Assembly: GCA_047604965.1 (NCBI GenBank)
Contig: JASGGQ010000002.1
Span: 1 to 52,335, forward strand
DNA from: JAGIBJ01 sp047604965
GTDB taxonomy: Bacteria; Actinomycetota; Thermoleophilia; Solirubrobacterales; Solirubrobacteraceae
DNA: 52,335 nt
Direction: 5' to 3'
Shown: piece by piece, positions 8,909 to 16,867 of the stretch
Layout: the number at the start of each line of letters is the position of its first letter
Position numbering within the stretch: the first letter of the stretch is position 1
Program-made: the position numbers and the translations under genes
The notes under the pieces: generated by a model
The model's input: the letters and a program-made list of their open reading frames with translations, nothing else
Database searches by the model: none
What the model was told of the DNA's origin: nothing

Positions 8909-9631
8909 TTAGCAGCCCCCCATGAAACCGAGCGCGTGTTCGAGCGCCGCGCCACCGAGCACCGCCGCCGGAGCGCCGTCGGCGACGAGCCGCCGGTCGA
9001 TCAGCACGCACCGCTGGAAGTGGTGGCGCACCAGCGCCAGATCGTGGGTGGAGACAACGATCGCGGTGCCGGCCTCGGCCTGGCGGCGCAGCAGGGCGAT
9101 CAGACTGTTGACGGTCGCACCATCGACGCCGTTGAACGGCTCGTCGAGCAGCAGCACGCTGGCCTCCTGCGCCAACGCGCGCGCCAGCATGGCACGCTGA
9201 AGCTGGCCGCCGGAGAGCGTGCCGAGCGGCGCTCGTTCGAGGCCGCGCAACTCAACGATCTCCAGCGCCCAGGCGATCACGCTGCGATCGGCGGCGCGCA
9301 ACCGCTGCGCGAGGCGCAGGTGCGGGCGGCGGCCTTGGGCGACGACTTCGCCGACGGTGATCGGGAAGTCGTGTTCGATGTCGCGCCGCTGTGGCACATA
9401 CGCGAGGTCGTGGCGCGCGCGACCAGGAATGACGATCTCGCCGTCGCGTGCGACCAGTCCGGCCGCAGCGCGCATCAGCGAGGTCTTCCCGGCGCCGTTG
9501 GGGCCCACCATCGCGACCAGTTCGCCGGGCTCGATCGACAGCGTGACATTCGCCACGGCCGGCGCCCCGTGGCCGTAGCGGACGGTCACGTCACGCCATT
9601 GCAGCGCCGGTTCGCCTAGCTGGCCGTGCAT
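8909..9631 (-). CDS. znuC: Zinc/manganese ABC transporter ATP-binding protein
   Basis: This 240-residue ABC ATPase has Walker A GPNGAGKTS near residue 44, a Q-loop in AYVPQRRDIEHDFPITV (the Q-R-R-x-x-x-x-x-F-P pattern is typical of metal-type ABC-3 ATPases), the signature LSGGQLQR, Walker B VLLLDEPFNGVD and the switch His in STHDLALV. It powers uptake through ZnuB. Its start overlaps the end of znuA by 16 bases, and its stop abuts the znuB ATG, so the three genes form one operon. The C-terminus ends GFMGGC, a possible metal-contacting tail, which is speculative. Confidence 0.92.
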   Translation of the reverse strand: MHGQLGEPALQWRDVTVRYGHGAPAVANVTLSIEPGELVAMVGPNGAGKTSLMRAAAGLVARDGEIVIPGRARHDLAYVPQRRDIEHDFPITVGEVVAQGRRPHLRLAQRLRAADRSVIAWALEIVELRGLERAPLGTLSGGQLQRAMLARALAQEASVLLLDEPFNGVDGATVNSLIALLRRQAEAGTAIVVSTHDLALVRHHFQRCVLIDRRLVADGAPAAVLGGAALEHALGFMGGC

Positions 9632-10620
9632 CGCAGGCCGCGGGTGAGCCGTTTGAGGTTGTCGCGCTGGATCGAAGCGTACGAGGCGCCGGCTGCGAGT
9701 TCGTCCTTCGTGAGTCCTTCGACCGGGTTGAGCGCGTCGGTCCGCGCGCCGATCTCCGACGCGACGGTCTGCGCCAGCGCCTTTGGCACGAGCGATTCGA
9801 AGAAGACGGTGCTCACGCCGTGTACTTTGGCGTACTTGGCGGTCGCCGCAAGGGATTTCGGATCGGGTTCGTCATCGGGTGAGATCCCGGCAATCGCCGC
9901 CTGGGTGAGGGAGTAGCGGTCGGTGAGGTAGCCGAACGCCGCGTGACTGGTGACGACAACCTTCGTTTCGCAGTGTGCCAGGCCGGCCTCGAAGGCGGCG
10001 TCGAGCGCGCGCAGCGTCTTGAGGTAGCGGTCGGCGTTGCGTTCGTAGGTGGCACGGCCATCGGGGTCGGCGGCGATCAGCGCCTGCTCAATCTTCGTCG
10101 CGATCGCGATGAACCGCGCCGGGTCCACCCACACGTGCGGATCTTTGCCGCCGGCTAGCGATTCCCCTTCGCCGCCTTCCACCTCGCCGCGCACGCCCGG
10201 GATTCCTTTGGCGGCGCGCCGCAGCTGCTGGCCGTCGAGCAGATCGACGGCCGTCACGCTCGACGGCAGCGCGCCGATCGCCTTGGAGACGGCCGGCTGG
10301 AAGCCTTGGCCGAGATACAGCGCGAGCTTGCTGTGCTCCAGCGCGCTGATCGATGCTGGGGTGAGGTCGAGGTCATGCGGTTCGCCGCCGGGCGGGGTGA
10401 GGTTGGTGACCTGCACGCGGTCGCCCCCGATCTGTTCGGCGGCCTCTTGGAGCGGGTAGAACGAGGCGACGACCGCCAGCTGGTGCGTGGTGGTCGAATG
10501 CGCATCGGCGGTGGTTCCGGTGGTGTCTGCCGGCGTGTCGCCACAGCCGGCGATCACCAGCGCTGCCAGCGCAACGCCGGGCAGCAACGCGATGGGGAGG
10601 CGGGTCATCCTTGCGAACAT
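9616..10620 (-). CDS. znuA: Metal ABC transporter substrate-binding lipoprotein (ZnuA type)
   Basis: This 334-residue solute-binding protein of cluster A-I has a lipoprotein signal (hydrophobic ALLPGVALAALVI then lipobox IAGC) and should be anchored outside the membrane. Metal-ligand motifs are visible: GGEPHDLDLTP, KDPHVWVDP and SHAAFGYLTDRYSL. A short acidic Gly/Glu-rich insert (GEVEGGEGES) replaces the long His-rich loop of some ZnuA proteins. I chose ATG 10620, which suits a leaderless transcript; a second ATG at 10608 has AAGG directly abutting it and is possible. A Zur-like palindrome lies directly upstream, suggesting zinc-dependent repression of the whole operon. Confidence 0.9.
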   Translation of the reverse strand: MFARMTRLPIALLPGVALAALVIAGCGDTPADTTGTTADAHSTTTHQLAVVASFYPLQEAAEQIGGDRVQVTNLTPPGGEPHDLDLTPASISALEHSKLALYLGQGFQPAVSKAIGALPSSVTAVDLLDGQQLRRAAKGIPGVRGEVEGGEGESLAGGKDPHVWVDPARFIAIATKIEQALIAADPDGRATYERNADRYLKTLRALDAAFEAGLAHCETKVVVTSHAAFGYLTDRYSLTQAAIAGISPDDEPDPKSLAATAKYAKVHGVSTVFFESLVPKALAQTVASEIGARTDALNPVEGLTKDELAAGASYASIQRDNLKRLTRGLRCTAS

Positions 10621-10621
10621 G

Positions 10622-10640
10622 AATGCGAATGATACGCATT
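10622..10640 (-). promoter_or_regulatory. Zur/Fur-like operator palindrome
   Basis: AATGCG-7-CGCATT is a perfect six-base inverted repeat inside an AT-richer stretch, one base upstream of the znuA start. Fur-family zinc regulators (Zur) commonly bind such A/T-rich palindromes in front of znu operons. No zur gene is in the window. A repressor here would cover the start of a leaderless znuA message. Confidence 0.6.
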
Positions 10641-10691
10641 TGCAGCACATTCGGGGCGGGCGCACTCCGATTCCGGCTTCACCGGCCTTGC

Positions 10692-10731
10692 ATTCCGGAT
10701 CTGCCATGGGTAGATTCCGGATCTGCCATGG
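10692..10731 (+). repeat. 22-base tandem duplication over the ATPase start codon
   Basis: The 18-base unit ATTCCGGATCTGCCATGG occurs at 10692-10709 and again at 10714-10731, giving a period of 22. The second copy contains the ATG of the DUF4143 ATPase; the first holds an identical out-of-frame ATG. It could be a replication slip or a tandem operator. Confidence 0.85.
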
Positions 10732-11972
10732 CTTCCGAGCATGTTGATCGCGCCCTCGCGCCGATCGTGATCGATGCGATGGGCAGCGCGCGCGTCGTCG
10801 CGATCCTCGGTCCCCGGCAGGCTGGCAAGAGCACGCTCGCAACCCGGTTCGCCGCGGCCAATGGCCACAGCATCCTCACCCTTGACGACGAGCTGACCCG
10901 GCAGCGTGCCCAGGCAAGCCCTTCGGCGTTCATCGCCGAACAACCCGCTGGAACGGTCATCGATGAGATCCAGCGCGTGCCAGAGCTGATGCTCGCGATC
11001 AAAGCGCGCGTCGACCGCGACAACACTCGCGGGCAGTTCCTCATCACCGGTTCCGCGAACCTGCGCCGCATCCCACGGGTCGCCGACGCGCTGCCGGGCC
11101 GCGTCGACTACCTCACGCTCTGGCCGCTCACACAAGCAGAGCTGGTCGGGAGCGAGCACCGGCTACTCGACTCGTTGCTGGCCGGACGGCCGCCGCGCCT
11201 GACCGGACAGCCGATCGGGCTGCACCACTACGCCGACCGCGTCCTGACCGGAGGATTCCCGGAAACGCTGGACCGCACGGACGCACAGCGCGCGAGGTTC
11301 TTCCGCGATTATGTGCAGAGCATCGTCGACCGCGACCTTGGCGACGCTGGCACGGTGCAACGCCCCGACGCCGTGGCGAGGCTGCTGCGGCTCGTCGCCG
11401 CGCGCTCAGGATCGCTGGCATCGTATGAGCGGTTCGGCGCCGAGCTTGGCCTCGACGGGAAGACGGCGCTGACCTACGCTGACACGCTGGAGCGGCTGTT
11501 CCTCCTGCGCACCCGCCGCGCGTGGCTGCGGAACCTCGGCAAACGCCAGATCCGCAGCCCGAAGCTGTACCTGTCCGATACCGGGCTGCTTGGCGGCTTG
11601 CTTGGCGTCACTGCCGAGCGGCTTGAGCGTGACCGGGGCCTCGCAGGCGCGATGCTGGAGACGTTCGTGACCAATGAGATCGAACGTCAGGAGGCCTGGG
11701 CCACCTACCCCGCGAGCCTCTTTCACTTCCGTGAGCGCGACCATGAGGTTGATGTCGTCGCCGAGGCCCCAAGCGGCGAGGTGGTCGGCATCGAAGTCAA
11801 AGCCGGGAGTGGCCTTGACCCGCGTGCATTTCGTGGTCTGGAGCTGCTGCGCGACCGTACCGGAGATGCGTTCCAGTGCGGCGTGCTGCTCTACACCGGC
11901 CCGCAAAGCATCCGCTTCGGCGACCGCCTCTGGGCTGTCCCGCTCAGCGCACTGTGGACGCCCGGGGAGTGA
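10728..11972 (+). CDS. AAA ATPase with DUF4143 C-terminal domain
   Basis: This 414-residue protein is the common AAA_14 plus DUF4143 pair. The N-terminal ATPase shows Walker A GPRQAGKST near residue 25, Walker B VIDEIQRVPEL and sensor-like FLITGSANL. A linker carries DYVQSIVDRDLGD, and the C-terminal part ends in a PD-(D/E)xK-like core, EVDVVAE followed by GIEVKAG. The family is widespread, mobile and of unknown role, probably DNA-related. It is divergent from znuA and stands as a single gene; the tandem duplication over its start suggests recent rearrangement. A hairpin between it and the convergent nuclease gene likely ends both transcripts. Confidence 0.85.
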   Translation: MASEHVDRALAPIVIDAMGSARVVAILGPRQAGKSTLATRFAAANGHSILTLDDELTRQRAQASPSAFIAEQPAGTVIDEIQRVPELMLAIKARVDRDNTRGQFLITGSANLRRIPRVADALPGRVDYLTLWPLTQAELVGSEHRLLDSLLAGRPPRLTGQPIGLHHYADRVLTGGFPETLDRTDAQRARFFRDYVQSIVDRDLGDAGTVQRPDAVARLLRLVAARSGSLASYERFGAELGLDGKTALTYADTLERLFLLRTRRAWLRNLGKRQIRSPKLYLSDTGLLGGLLGVTAERLERDRGLAGAMLETFVTNEIERQEAWATYPASLFHFRERDHEVDVVAEAPSGEVVGIEVKAGSGLDPRAFRGLELLRDRTGDAFQCGVLLYTGPQSIRFGDRLWAVPLSALWTPGE

Positions 11973-11987
11973 TGCCGAGGCGTGACC

Positions 11988-12004
11988 GGCAGGGACTGCC
12001 TGCC
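11988..12004. terminator. Hairpin between convergent genes
   Basis: GGCAGG-5-CCTGCC forms a six-pair stem in the 32 bases separating the ATPase stop from the nuclease stop. It has no T-run, so it would be a weak or factor-assisted bidirectional terminator. Confidence 0.45.
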
Positions 12005-12496
12005 TTAGCTTTCGCCGCCGGCGAAGTCCTCAGGGGTGATGTCGTCGAGGAAGTCCTTGAAGCGTTCGACGACCTCTTCGGTGTCTTCGACTTCATGCTC
12101 GAACTCGATCGCCGATTCGGCGAGCACCTCGGCGGCGACGTAGATCGGTGCCCCGGCGCGCACGGCGAGCGCGAGCGCATCGGAGGGGCGCGCGTCGATC
12201 TGATGGTCAACGCTGCCGGTCGTCAGCGTGATCGTCGCGAAGAAGGTGTTGTCGCGCAGTTCGGTGACGACCACCTGCGTGCAGCGGACTTCCAGCTCGC
12301 TGAAGATGTCGACCATCAGATCGTGCGTCATCGGGCGCGGCGTCGTTTGCCCCTGGAGGCGCATCAGGATCGCGGCGGCTTCGGGGTGGCCGATCCAGAT
12401 CGGCAGGAAGCGGTTGGAGTCGACGGCTTTCAGCAGCACGATCGGCTGCTTGCCGACCATGTCGAAACTGACACCGTAGATCACCATTTCCTGCAC
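12005..12496 (-). CDS. Bifunctional nuclease family protein (BFN/DUF151)
   Basis: The 163-residue product matches the DUF151 bifunctional nuclease family from its first residues (VIYGVSFDMVGKQPIVLLKA) through LPIWIGHPEAAAI and RPSDALALAVRAGAPIYVAAEVL, followed by an acidic tail. Characterised relatives cleave RNA and DNA; the role in actinobacteria is unclear. I chose the GTG at 12496 because a strong AGGAGG lies six bases upstream; the frame is open further up, but no similarity is seen there. The gene is followed by the convergent-gene hairpin. Confidence 0.88.
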   Translation of the reverse strand: MQEMVIYGVSFDMVGKQPIVLLKAVDSNRFLPIWIGHPEAAAILMRLQGQTTPRPMTHDLMVDIFSELEVRCTQVVVTELRDNTFFATITLTTGSVDHQIDARPSDALALAVRAGAPIYVAAEVLAESAIEFEHEVEDTEEVVERFKDFLDDITPEDFAGGES

Positions 12497-12713
12497 GAGA
12501 GTCCTCCTAGTCGCAGCCGCACCGGGCGCGCCGAACCTGCGTGTCGGCGCCGCACAGCATCGCGACCTCCTCATGGTATCGGCGCGGCCCGCGACCGCCG
12601 TCGGACGCTGCGCTCACGGCAGCGTTTCGGCCGCCCGGCCCCGCGTGTCACATCGCGCCGGCCGCATTGGCCACAGCGATGTGCACGCCCGCGCTGCCGC
12701 GCGCCGGGCGGCG
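12497..12713. other. Intergenic stretch, promoter of nuclease gene presumed
   Basis: The 217 bases between the FkbM-type gene and the nuclease gene contain the nuclease ribosome binding site. I see no convincing RNA gene, repeat or open frame with coding character. Confidence 0.4.
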
Positions 12714-13457
12714 TCAGTGGCGCAGCAGGTAGTTGACGATCCGCCGGTCGTGGACGGCCGCGGCGAAGTCGTCGCGGTTGTACGGACCACGGCCGGCAAG
12801 GTCGAAGACGCGCAACTCCAGTGCGCTGGCGGCGTCGAAGAACGATTCGGAGCTTTCGCCGAGGCCGCCGTGGCAGAGCGAGGTGCCGTGTTCGACGAGC
12901 AGCACCGGCTGGTAGTGGCGGATCGTGTGGCGGGCGCCTTGCAGCACGGCGCGCTCCATCCCATCGACGTCGATGCGGATCAGGCGCGGGATCAAGCTGT
13001 GACGGTCGACCAAGGCGTCGAGCGAGATCGTGCGCGCGCGCAGGCGGCGCGGCTTCGCGTCGACGCGCACGCCGGCGACCCCGGCGACCGGCGGCGTGCG
13101 TGTGGAGCTGCGCGGCACATGCAGCAGCTCCATCTCGCCCTCGGTGGGGTCGTCGGTCAGCGCATACTGCTCGATGATCACGCTCGCCGGGAGCGCAGCC
13201 TGAAGTTCGAGCGTGTGTTCGGGAAGCGCGTCGACGGCAAGGTGGCGGCCGGCGGGGGCGCTGGCGAGCACCTGCTGCATCAAGCGGCCATGGTGGGCGC
13301 CGACGATCACGGCGTCGTCGGTACGTTCCAGTAGCGCGGCAACGAGGACCGCGATCGACCGCTCATCGGCGCGGGCGCGGCGCTGCTCCTCGCTGGTGCG
13401 CGCGGCGGTCAGGCCAACGCGCGTGGCGCGGGCCAGGGTTTGCAGGCTCGGCGGCAT
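12714..13457 (-). CDS. FkbM-family methyltransferase
   Basis: The 247-residue protein shows the FkbM signature in its C-terminal half, IRIDVDGMERAVLQGA, followed by QPVLLVEHG, after a Rossmann-like N-terminal region (AVIVGAHHGRLMQQVL, a degraded form of the usual G-x-x-x-G loop). FkbM proteins are SAM-dependent O-methyltransferases acting on sugars or secondary metabolites; the substrate here cannot be deduced. It lies downstream of the metal regulator gene on the same strand with a 121-base gap, so co-transcription is possible but unproven. Confidence 0.75.
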   Translation of the reverse strand: MPPSLQTLARATRVGLTAARTSEEQRRARADERSIAVLVAALLERTDDAVIVGAHHGRLMQQVLASAPAGRHLAVDALPEHTLELQAALPASVIIEQYALTDDPTEGEMELLHVPRSSTRTPPVAGVAGVRVDAKPRRLRARTISLDALVDRHSLIPRLIRIDVDGMERAVLQGARHTIRHYQPVLLVEHGTSLCHGGLGESSESFFDAASALELRVFDLAGRGPYNRDDFAAAVHDRRIVNYLLRH

Positions 13458-13578
13458 GCAGCCGAACCTATCCGCATCGGCGCTGCCCGTGGGGTAGTTC
13501 TCAGCGTCCGTTGGGGGGTGCTTCAGCAGGCGCGCGAAACTCCACTGAGCGCCAGCCGGCGCCGCCTACCGAACCGAT

Positions 13579-14283
13579 TTACCGTGTCAGCGGCCGCACT
13601 GAGATCGCGTCGGCCAGTGGCGCACCGAGCAGATGCGTGGCACCGGCAGCGGTGACCCGCAGCGGCCCTTGGAAGGGTTCGCGGCCGTCGATCGTGATGG
13701 CGGCGCCGGGGCGGATGCCGAGCTGGTCGAGGTAGCGCAACATCGCGGGGTCGCGGTCGGACACTTGCACCAGTTCCACGGTGGTGCCGATCGGCGCGTC
13801 GGTCAGCGTCATTTGGGTGCCGGCGGCCGGCAGTTCGAGCGCGTCGGTGGGGATCGGGTCGCCGTGCGGATCATGCGTGGGGTGGCCGAGGTGCGCGGCG
13901 ATCGCCGCTTCAACGCGCGGCGATACGTGGTGTTCGAGCCGTTCGGCTTCGATGTGAACGACATCCCACGGCAGCTCGAGTGCTTCGGCGAGGAACAGCT
14001 CCAGCAGACGATGACGCCGGATGACGCGCAGCGCGACCCGTTCGCCAGCGGTCGTCAGCCGTACGCCGTGGTACGGCTCGCGCTCGACGAGCCCGGCGCC
14101 TTCGAGCCGCCCGAGCATCGTCGAAACCGATGCGGGCTTGACATCCAGTCGGTCGGCGAGGTCGGTGGTGCGCGCCGCACCGCCCTCGGCTTGCAGGCTG
14201 AAGATCGCCTTGGCGTAGTTCTCGACGGCGGTCGAGTGGTCAGGCGCAGCAGGGTCGGAGGTGGGGGGGTCGGGCGGGGTCAC
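13579..14283 (-). CDS. DtxR/MntR-family metal-dependent regulator with FeoA-like domain
   Basis: The 234-residue protein has the DtxR layout: a winged helix near residues 20-75 (VENYAKAIFSLQ, TTDLADRLDVKPASVSTMLGRLEGAGLV), a dimer/metal-binding domain (HRLLELFLAEAL, WDVVHIEAERLEHHVSP) and a C-terminal SH3/FeoA-like domain from about residue 150. Its metal (Mn or Fe) cannot be told by eye. It lies 40 bases downstream of mntH on the same strand, and an imperfect palindrome sits in the mntH promoter spacer, so I infer it represses mntH in the presence of Mn(II) in an autoregulated operon. The start is a GTG. Confidence 0.88.
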   Translation of the reverse strand: MTPPDPPTSDPAAPDHSTAVENYAKAIFSLQAEGGAARTTDLADRLDVKPASVSTMLGRLEGAGLVEREPYHGVRLTTAGERVALRVIRRHRLLELFLAEALELPWDVVHIEAERLEHHVSPRVEAAIAAHLGHPTHDPHGDPIPTDALELPAAGTQMTLTDAPIGTTVELVQVSDRDPAMLRYLDQLGIRPGAAITIDGREPFQGPLRVTAAGATHLLGAPLADAISVRPLTR

Positions 14284-14323
14284 GGCTCGGAGCGGGACTG
14301 GATGGGACGAGGCGCAGCCTGGA

Positions 14324-15640
14324 CTAGATGATGCCGAAGGTCAAGAGCAACAGGACGACGTTGAGGACGACGATCACCGCAGCGATCAGCCCGGCGATGA
14401 TCGTCGTCGAGCGGCGATTGACGAGATCGCCCATCAGCTCCGGGCGCGCACAGAACCACAGCAGCGGGATCAGGGCGGCGGGGATGCCGAAGCTCAGCAC
14501 GACCTGGCTGACGACGAGCGCCATCGAGGGGTCGATGCCGGCGGCGATGATCGCGATCGCCGGCAGCATCGTCAGGCTGCGGCGCAGCCACAGTGAGATG
14601 CGGCGTTGCAGGAAGCCTTCCATGATGACTTGGCCGGAGAGCGTGCCGACGCTCGATGCGGAGATCCCGGAGGCCAGCAGCGCGATGCCGAAGAGCAGGT
14701 CGGCGTGGCCGCCGAGTTGGGCGCCGAGCGCGTCGGCGGTTTTAGTGAGGTCGTCGCCGGCATCGGCGAATGGCGTGCCGTGCAGCACGGCGGCGGCGGT
14801 GATCAGCATGCTGGCGTTGACGAAGCCGGCGATCCCGAGAGCGATCACGATGTCGATCAGTTCGAAGCGGAAGATCTTGCGGCGCTCCTGCGGCGTGCGA
14901 CCGACGACACGCCGCTGCGTGAGCGCGGAGTGCAGGTAGATGACGTGCGGCATGACCGTCGCGCCGAGGATGCCGACGGCGAGCAGCACCGAATCTTTGC
15001 CGTCGAAGGCGGGGACGAGGCCACCGGCCATGTCGCGGGCGTTCGGGGCGGCGAGGAACACTTGCGCGCCGAACGACAGCACGATCACGGCGACGAACCC
15101 GGCAATCAGCGATTCAAAGCGCCGCACGCCGCGTTGCTGGAGCGCGAGGATCGCGAAGGTGACGATCGCAGTGATGAGCGCGGCGGGCAGCAGCGGCACG
15201 CCGAACAGCAGGTTGATCGCGATCGCCGCGCCGAGGAATTCGGCAAGATCACAGGCCATCGCGGAGAGTTCGCCTTGTAGCCAGAGCCCGATGCGCGTGC
15301 GCCGCCCGAACTGTTCGCGGCACATCTCGGGGAGGTTGCGGCCGGTCGCGATCCCGAGTTTGGCGCTGAGCGCTTGGATCAGCATCGCCATCAGGTTCGC
15401 GGTGACGATCACCCACAGCAACGTGTAGCCGAACTGCGCGCCTCCGGCGATGTTCGTCGCGAAATTGCCGGGGTCGACGTAGGCAATCGAGGCAACGAAA
15501 GCCGGTCCGAGGAATGGCAGCAGCCGCTTGAGACCACGGCCGCCGCCATCCTCCAACGACCGCAACGCCGCGTCGTTGACCCGCGCTTCACCGGGGATCG
15601 CGCGTTCGGCGACGCTCGGCGCATCGTGTAGCAGCTGCAT
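14324..15640 (-). CDS. mntH: Nramp-family divalent metal transporter
   Basis: The 438-residue protein is a proton-coupled Nramp metal importer with about eleven hydrophobic segments. The diagnostic metal-site motif AYVDPGNFATNI lies near residue 55 (DPGN in TM1), and the TM6 motif reads GATVMPHVIYLHS (M-P-H). The ATG at 15640 gives the usual Nramp length with a ~30-residue cytoplasmic leader; extending upstream would cross the promoter. The promoter and candidate operator are described separately. It is probably co-transcribed with the downstream DtxR-type regulator. Confidence 0.93.
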   Translation of the reverse strand: MQLLHDAPSVAERAIPGEARVNDAALRSLEDGGGRGLKRLLPFLGPAFVASIAYVDPGNFATNIAGGAQFGYTLLWVIVTANLMAMLIQALSAKLGIATGRNLPEMCREQFGRRTRIGLWLQGELSAMACDLAEFLGAAIAINLLFGVPLLPAALITAIVTFAILALQQRGVRRFESLIAGFVAVIVLSFGAQVFLAAPNARDMAGGLVPAFDGKDSVLLAVGILGATVMPHVIYLHSALTQRRVVGRTPQERRKIFRFELIDIVIALGIAGFVNASMLITAAAVLHGTPFADAGDDLTKTADALGAQLGGHADLLFGIALLASGISASSVGTLSGQVIMEGFLQRRISLWLRRSLTMLPAIAIIAAGIDPSMALVVSQVVLSFGIPAALIPLLWFCARPELMGDLVNRRSTTIIAGLIAAVIVVLNVVLLLLTFGII

Positions 15641-15647
15641 CGCCCAG

Positions 15648-15675
15648 AGTTTAGCGCCAGCTAACTTCGAGTCAA
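15648..15675 (-). promoter_or_regulatory. mntH promoter with DtxR/MntR-like operator in the spacer
   Basis: Read on the minus strand there is a -35-like TTGACT (15670-15675) and a -10-like TAAACT (15648-15653) separated by 16 bases. An inverted repeat TTAGC-4-GCTAA (15651-15664) fills much of that spacer and touches the -10. A metal-bound DtxR-family dimer there would block RNA polymerase. The regulator gene lies immediately downstream of mntH. Confidence 0.65.
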
Positions 15676-15754
15676 GGGTGACACTCAACATCGGTCGGTC
15701 GGCACCGCCCGAAGGGCCGCAACGCGCATTCGACTCCACCGAGCCGTCGCCGAT

Positions 15755-16867
15755 CTACCGCTCCAGCGCGATCGCGTCGTCGAACTTCGGTGTGATCCCC
15801 GAAGCCGGCACGAGCTTCCAGCGCTCGAGCGCTGCCCGCAGCTGCTCGGCGGCATCGACGTTCAGCGGGCCGCTCGTCCAGTGCGCGTACGGCAAATCGA
15901 GGAACCGTCCCTGCTTGACGGCCGGCAGCGTCTTCACGCCCGCGCGGCGCCTGAGCAGCGCGACCTTTTGCTCGAAGGTCTGCGGCGGGTAGTCGACGAA
16001 CACGAACGCATCGGGCTTGGCCCGGGTCAACTGCTCCCAGCTGACCTCGGTCCAGGTGTCCTTGAGGCCCTCCATCGCGTTGCGGCCGCCGGCCGCGTCG
16101 ATGATCGCCTGCGGGGCGCCAAGCCGGCCGCTGGAGTAGATCGTCTTGGTGCCGCTGTCGAAGAGAAACACCACCGGCTTCTTGGTGGGCTGCGGCGCGG
16201 CCTTCAGCGCATCAAGGCGCGTATCGAGCTCCTCGACCGCCTTCGTCGCCTCGGCGGAGTGGCCGGTGAAGGCGCCGACATTCACCAGGTCGGTGCGCAG
16301 CGCCGTCCACGGATCGGTGATACCCCGCGCGCTGCCTTTGCCCTGGCGGCAGCTCTCGGTCAGCGTGTAGGTGTCGATCCCATGCTTCGCCAGGCCGGCG
16401 GGCGTGAGTCCGGTCGCTTCGTCATACCCGTAGTTCCAGCCGGCAAAGAACACGTCCGGACGCTGCGCGATGACCGTCTCCTTGCTCGGGTATTCCTTAC
16501 TGACATCCTTGAGGCCGTCGACCGCGTCGGCGCCAAAGTGCCGGGCAAGGACCGGCTTGTCGCGCTGAACCGAGCTGACGGCGGCGAGCTGCGGCGCCGC
16601 GCCGACGGCCAGCGCGATCGAGATGATGTTCCCATCGTTGGCGAAGACCCGCTCCGCCGGCGCCGGCAATTCGATCTGTTTGCCGCAGTTCTCAAGCCGC
16701 ACCGTGCCGTCATGAACCTGGGGCTGCACGATCCCATCGATGGAGGCGCTGGTCGCGACCGGCGTGGTGGTCGTCGAGCTGCCGTTGCTGTCGCTTCCAC
16801 AGCCGGCGAGTGCCGAGGTCAGCGCGGCGCCGATGGCGGCGCGACGCAGCAGGAAGGTGGTGGTCAT
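15755..16867 (-). CDS. ABC transporter substrate-binding lipoprotein, probable cobalamin binder
   Basis: This 370-residue periplasmic-binding protein of the FecB/BtuF type has an N-terminal basic stretch, hydrophobic core and lipobox LAGC (Cys near residue 23), then a Ser/Thr-rich linker. Recognisable parts are ERVFANDGNIISIALAVGA, QRPDVFFAGWNYGYDEATG and a C-terminal KQGRFLDLPYAHWTSGPLNVDA. Sequence alone would not separate siderophore from B12 binding. The cobalamin riboswitch in front of the permease gene makes vitamin B12 or a related corrinoid the likely ligand. Its ATG overlaps the stop of the ATPase gene. Confidence 0.82.
   Translation of the reverse strand: MTTTFLLRRAAIGAALTSALAGCGSDSNGSSTTTTPVATSASIDGIVQPQVHDGTVRLENCGKQIELPAPAERVFANDGNIISIALAVGAAPQLAAVSSVQRDKPVLARHFGADAVDGLKDVSKEYPSKETVIAQRPDVFFAGWNYGYDEATGLTPAGLAKHGIDTYTLTESCRQGKGSARGITDPWTALRTDLVNVGAFTGHSAEATKAVEELDTRLDALKAAPQPTKKPVVFLFDSGTKTIYSSGRLGAPQAIIDAAGGRNAMEGLKDTWTEVSWEQLTRAKPDAFVFVDYPPQTFEQKVALLRRRAGVKTLPAVKQGRFLDLPYAHWTSGPLNVDAAEQLRAALERWKLVPASGITPKFDDAIALER

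Noticed and set aside
14318..14330. Third copy of the TCTAGAT element end at the mntH stop
   Set aside because: Only CTAGAT is shared and comes from an Ile-stop codon pair; the flanking 70 bases do not match the element.
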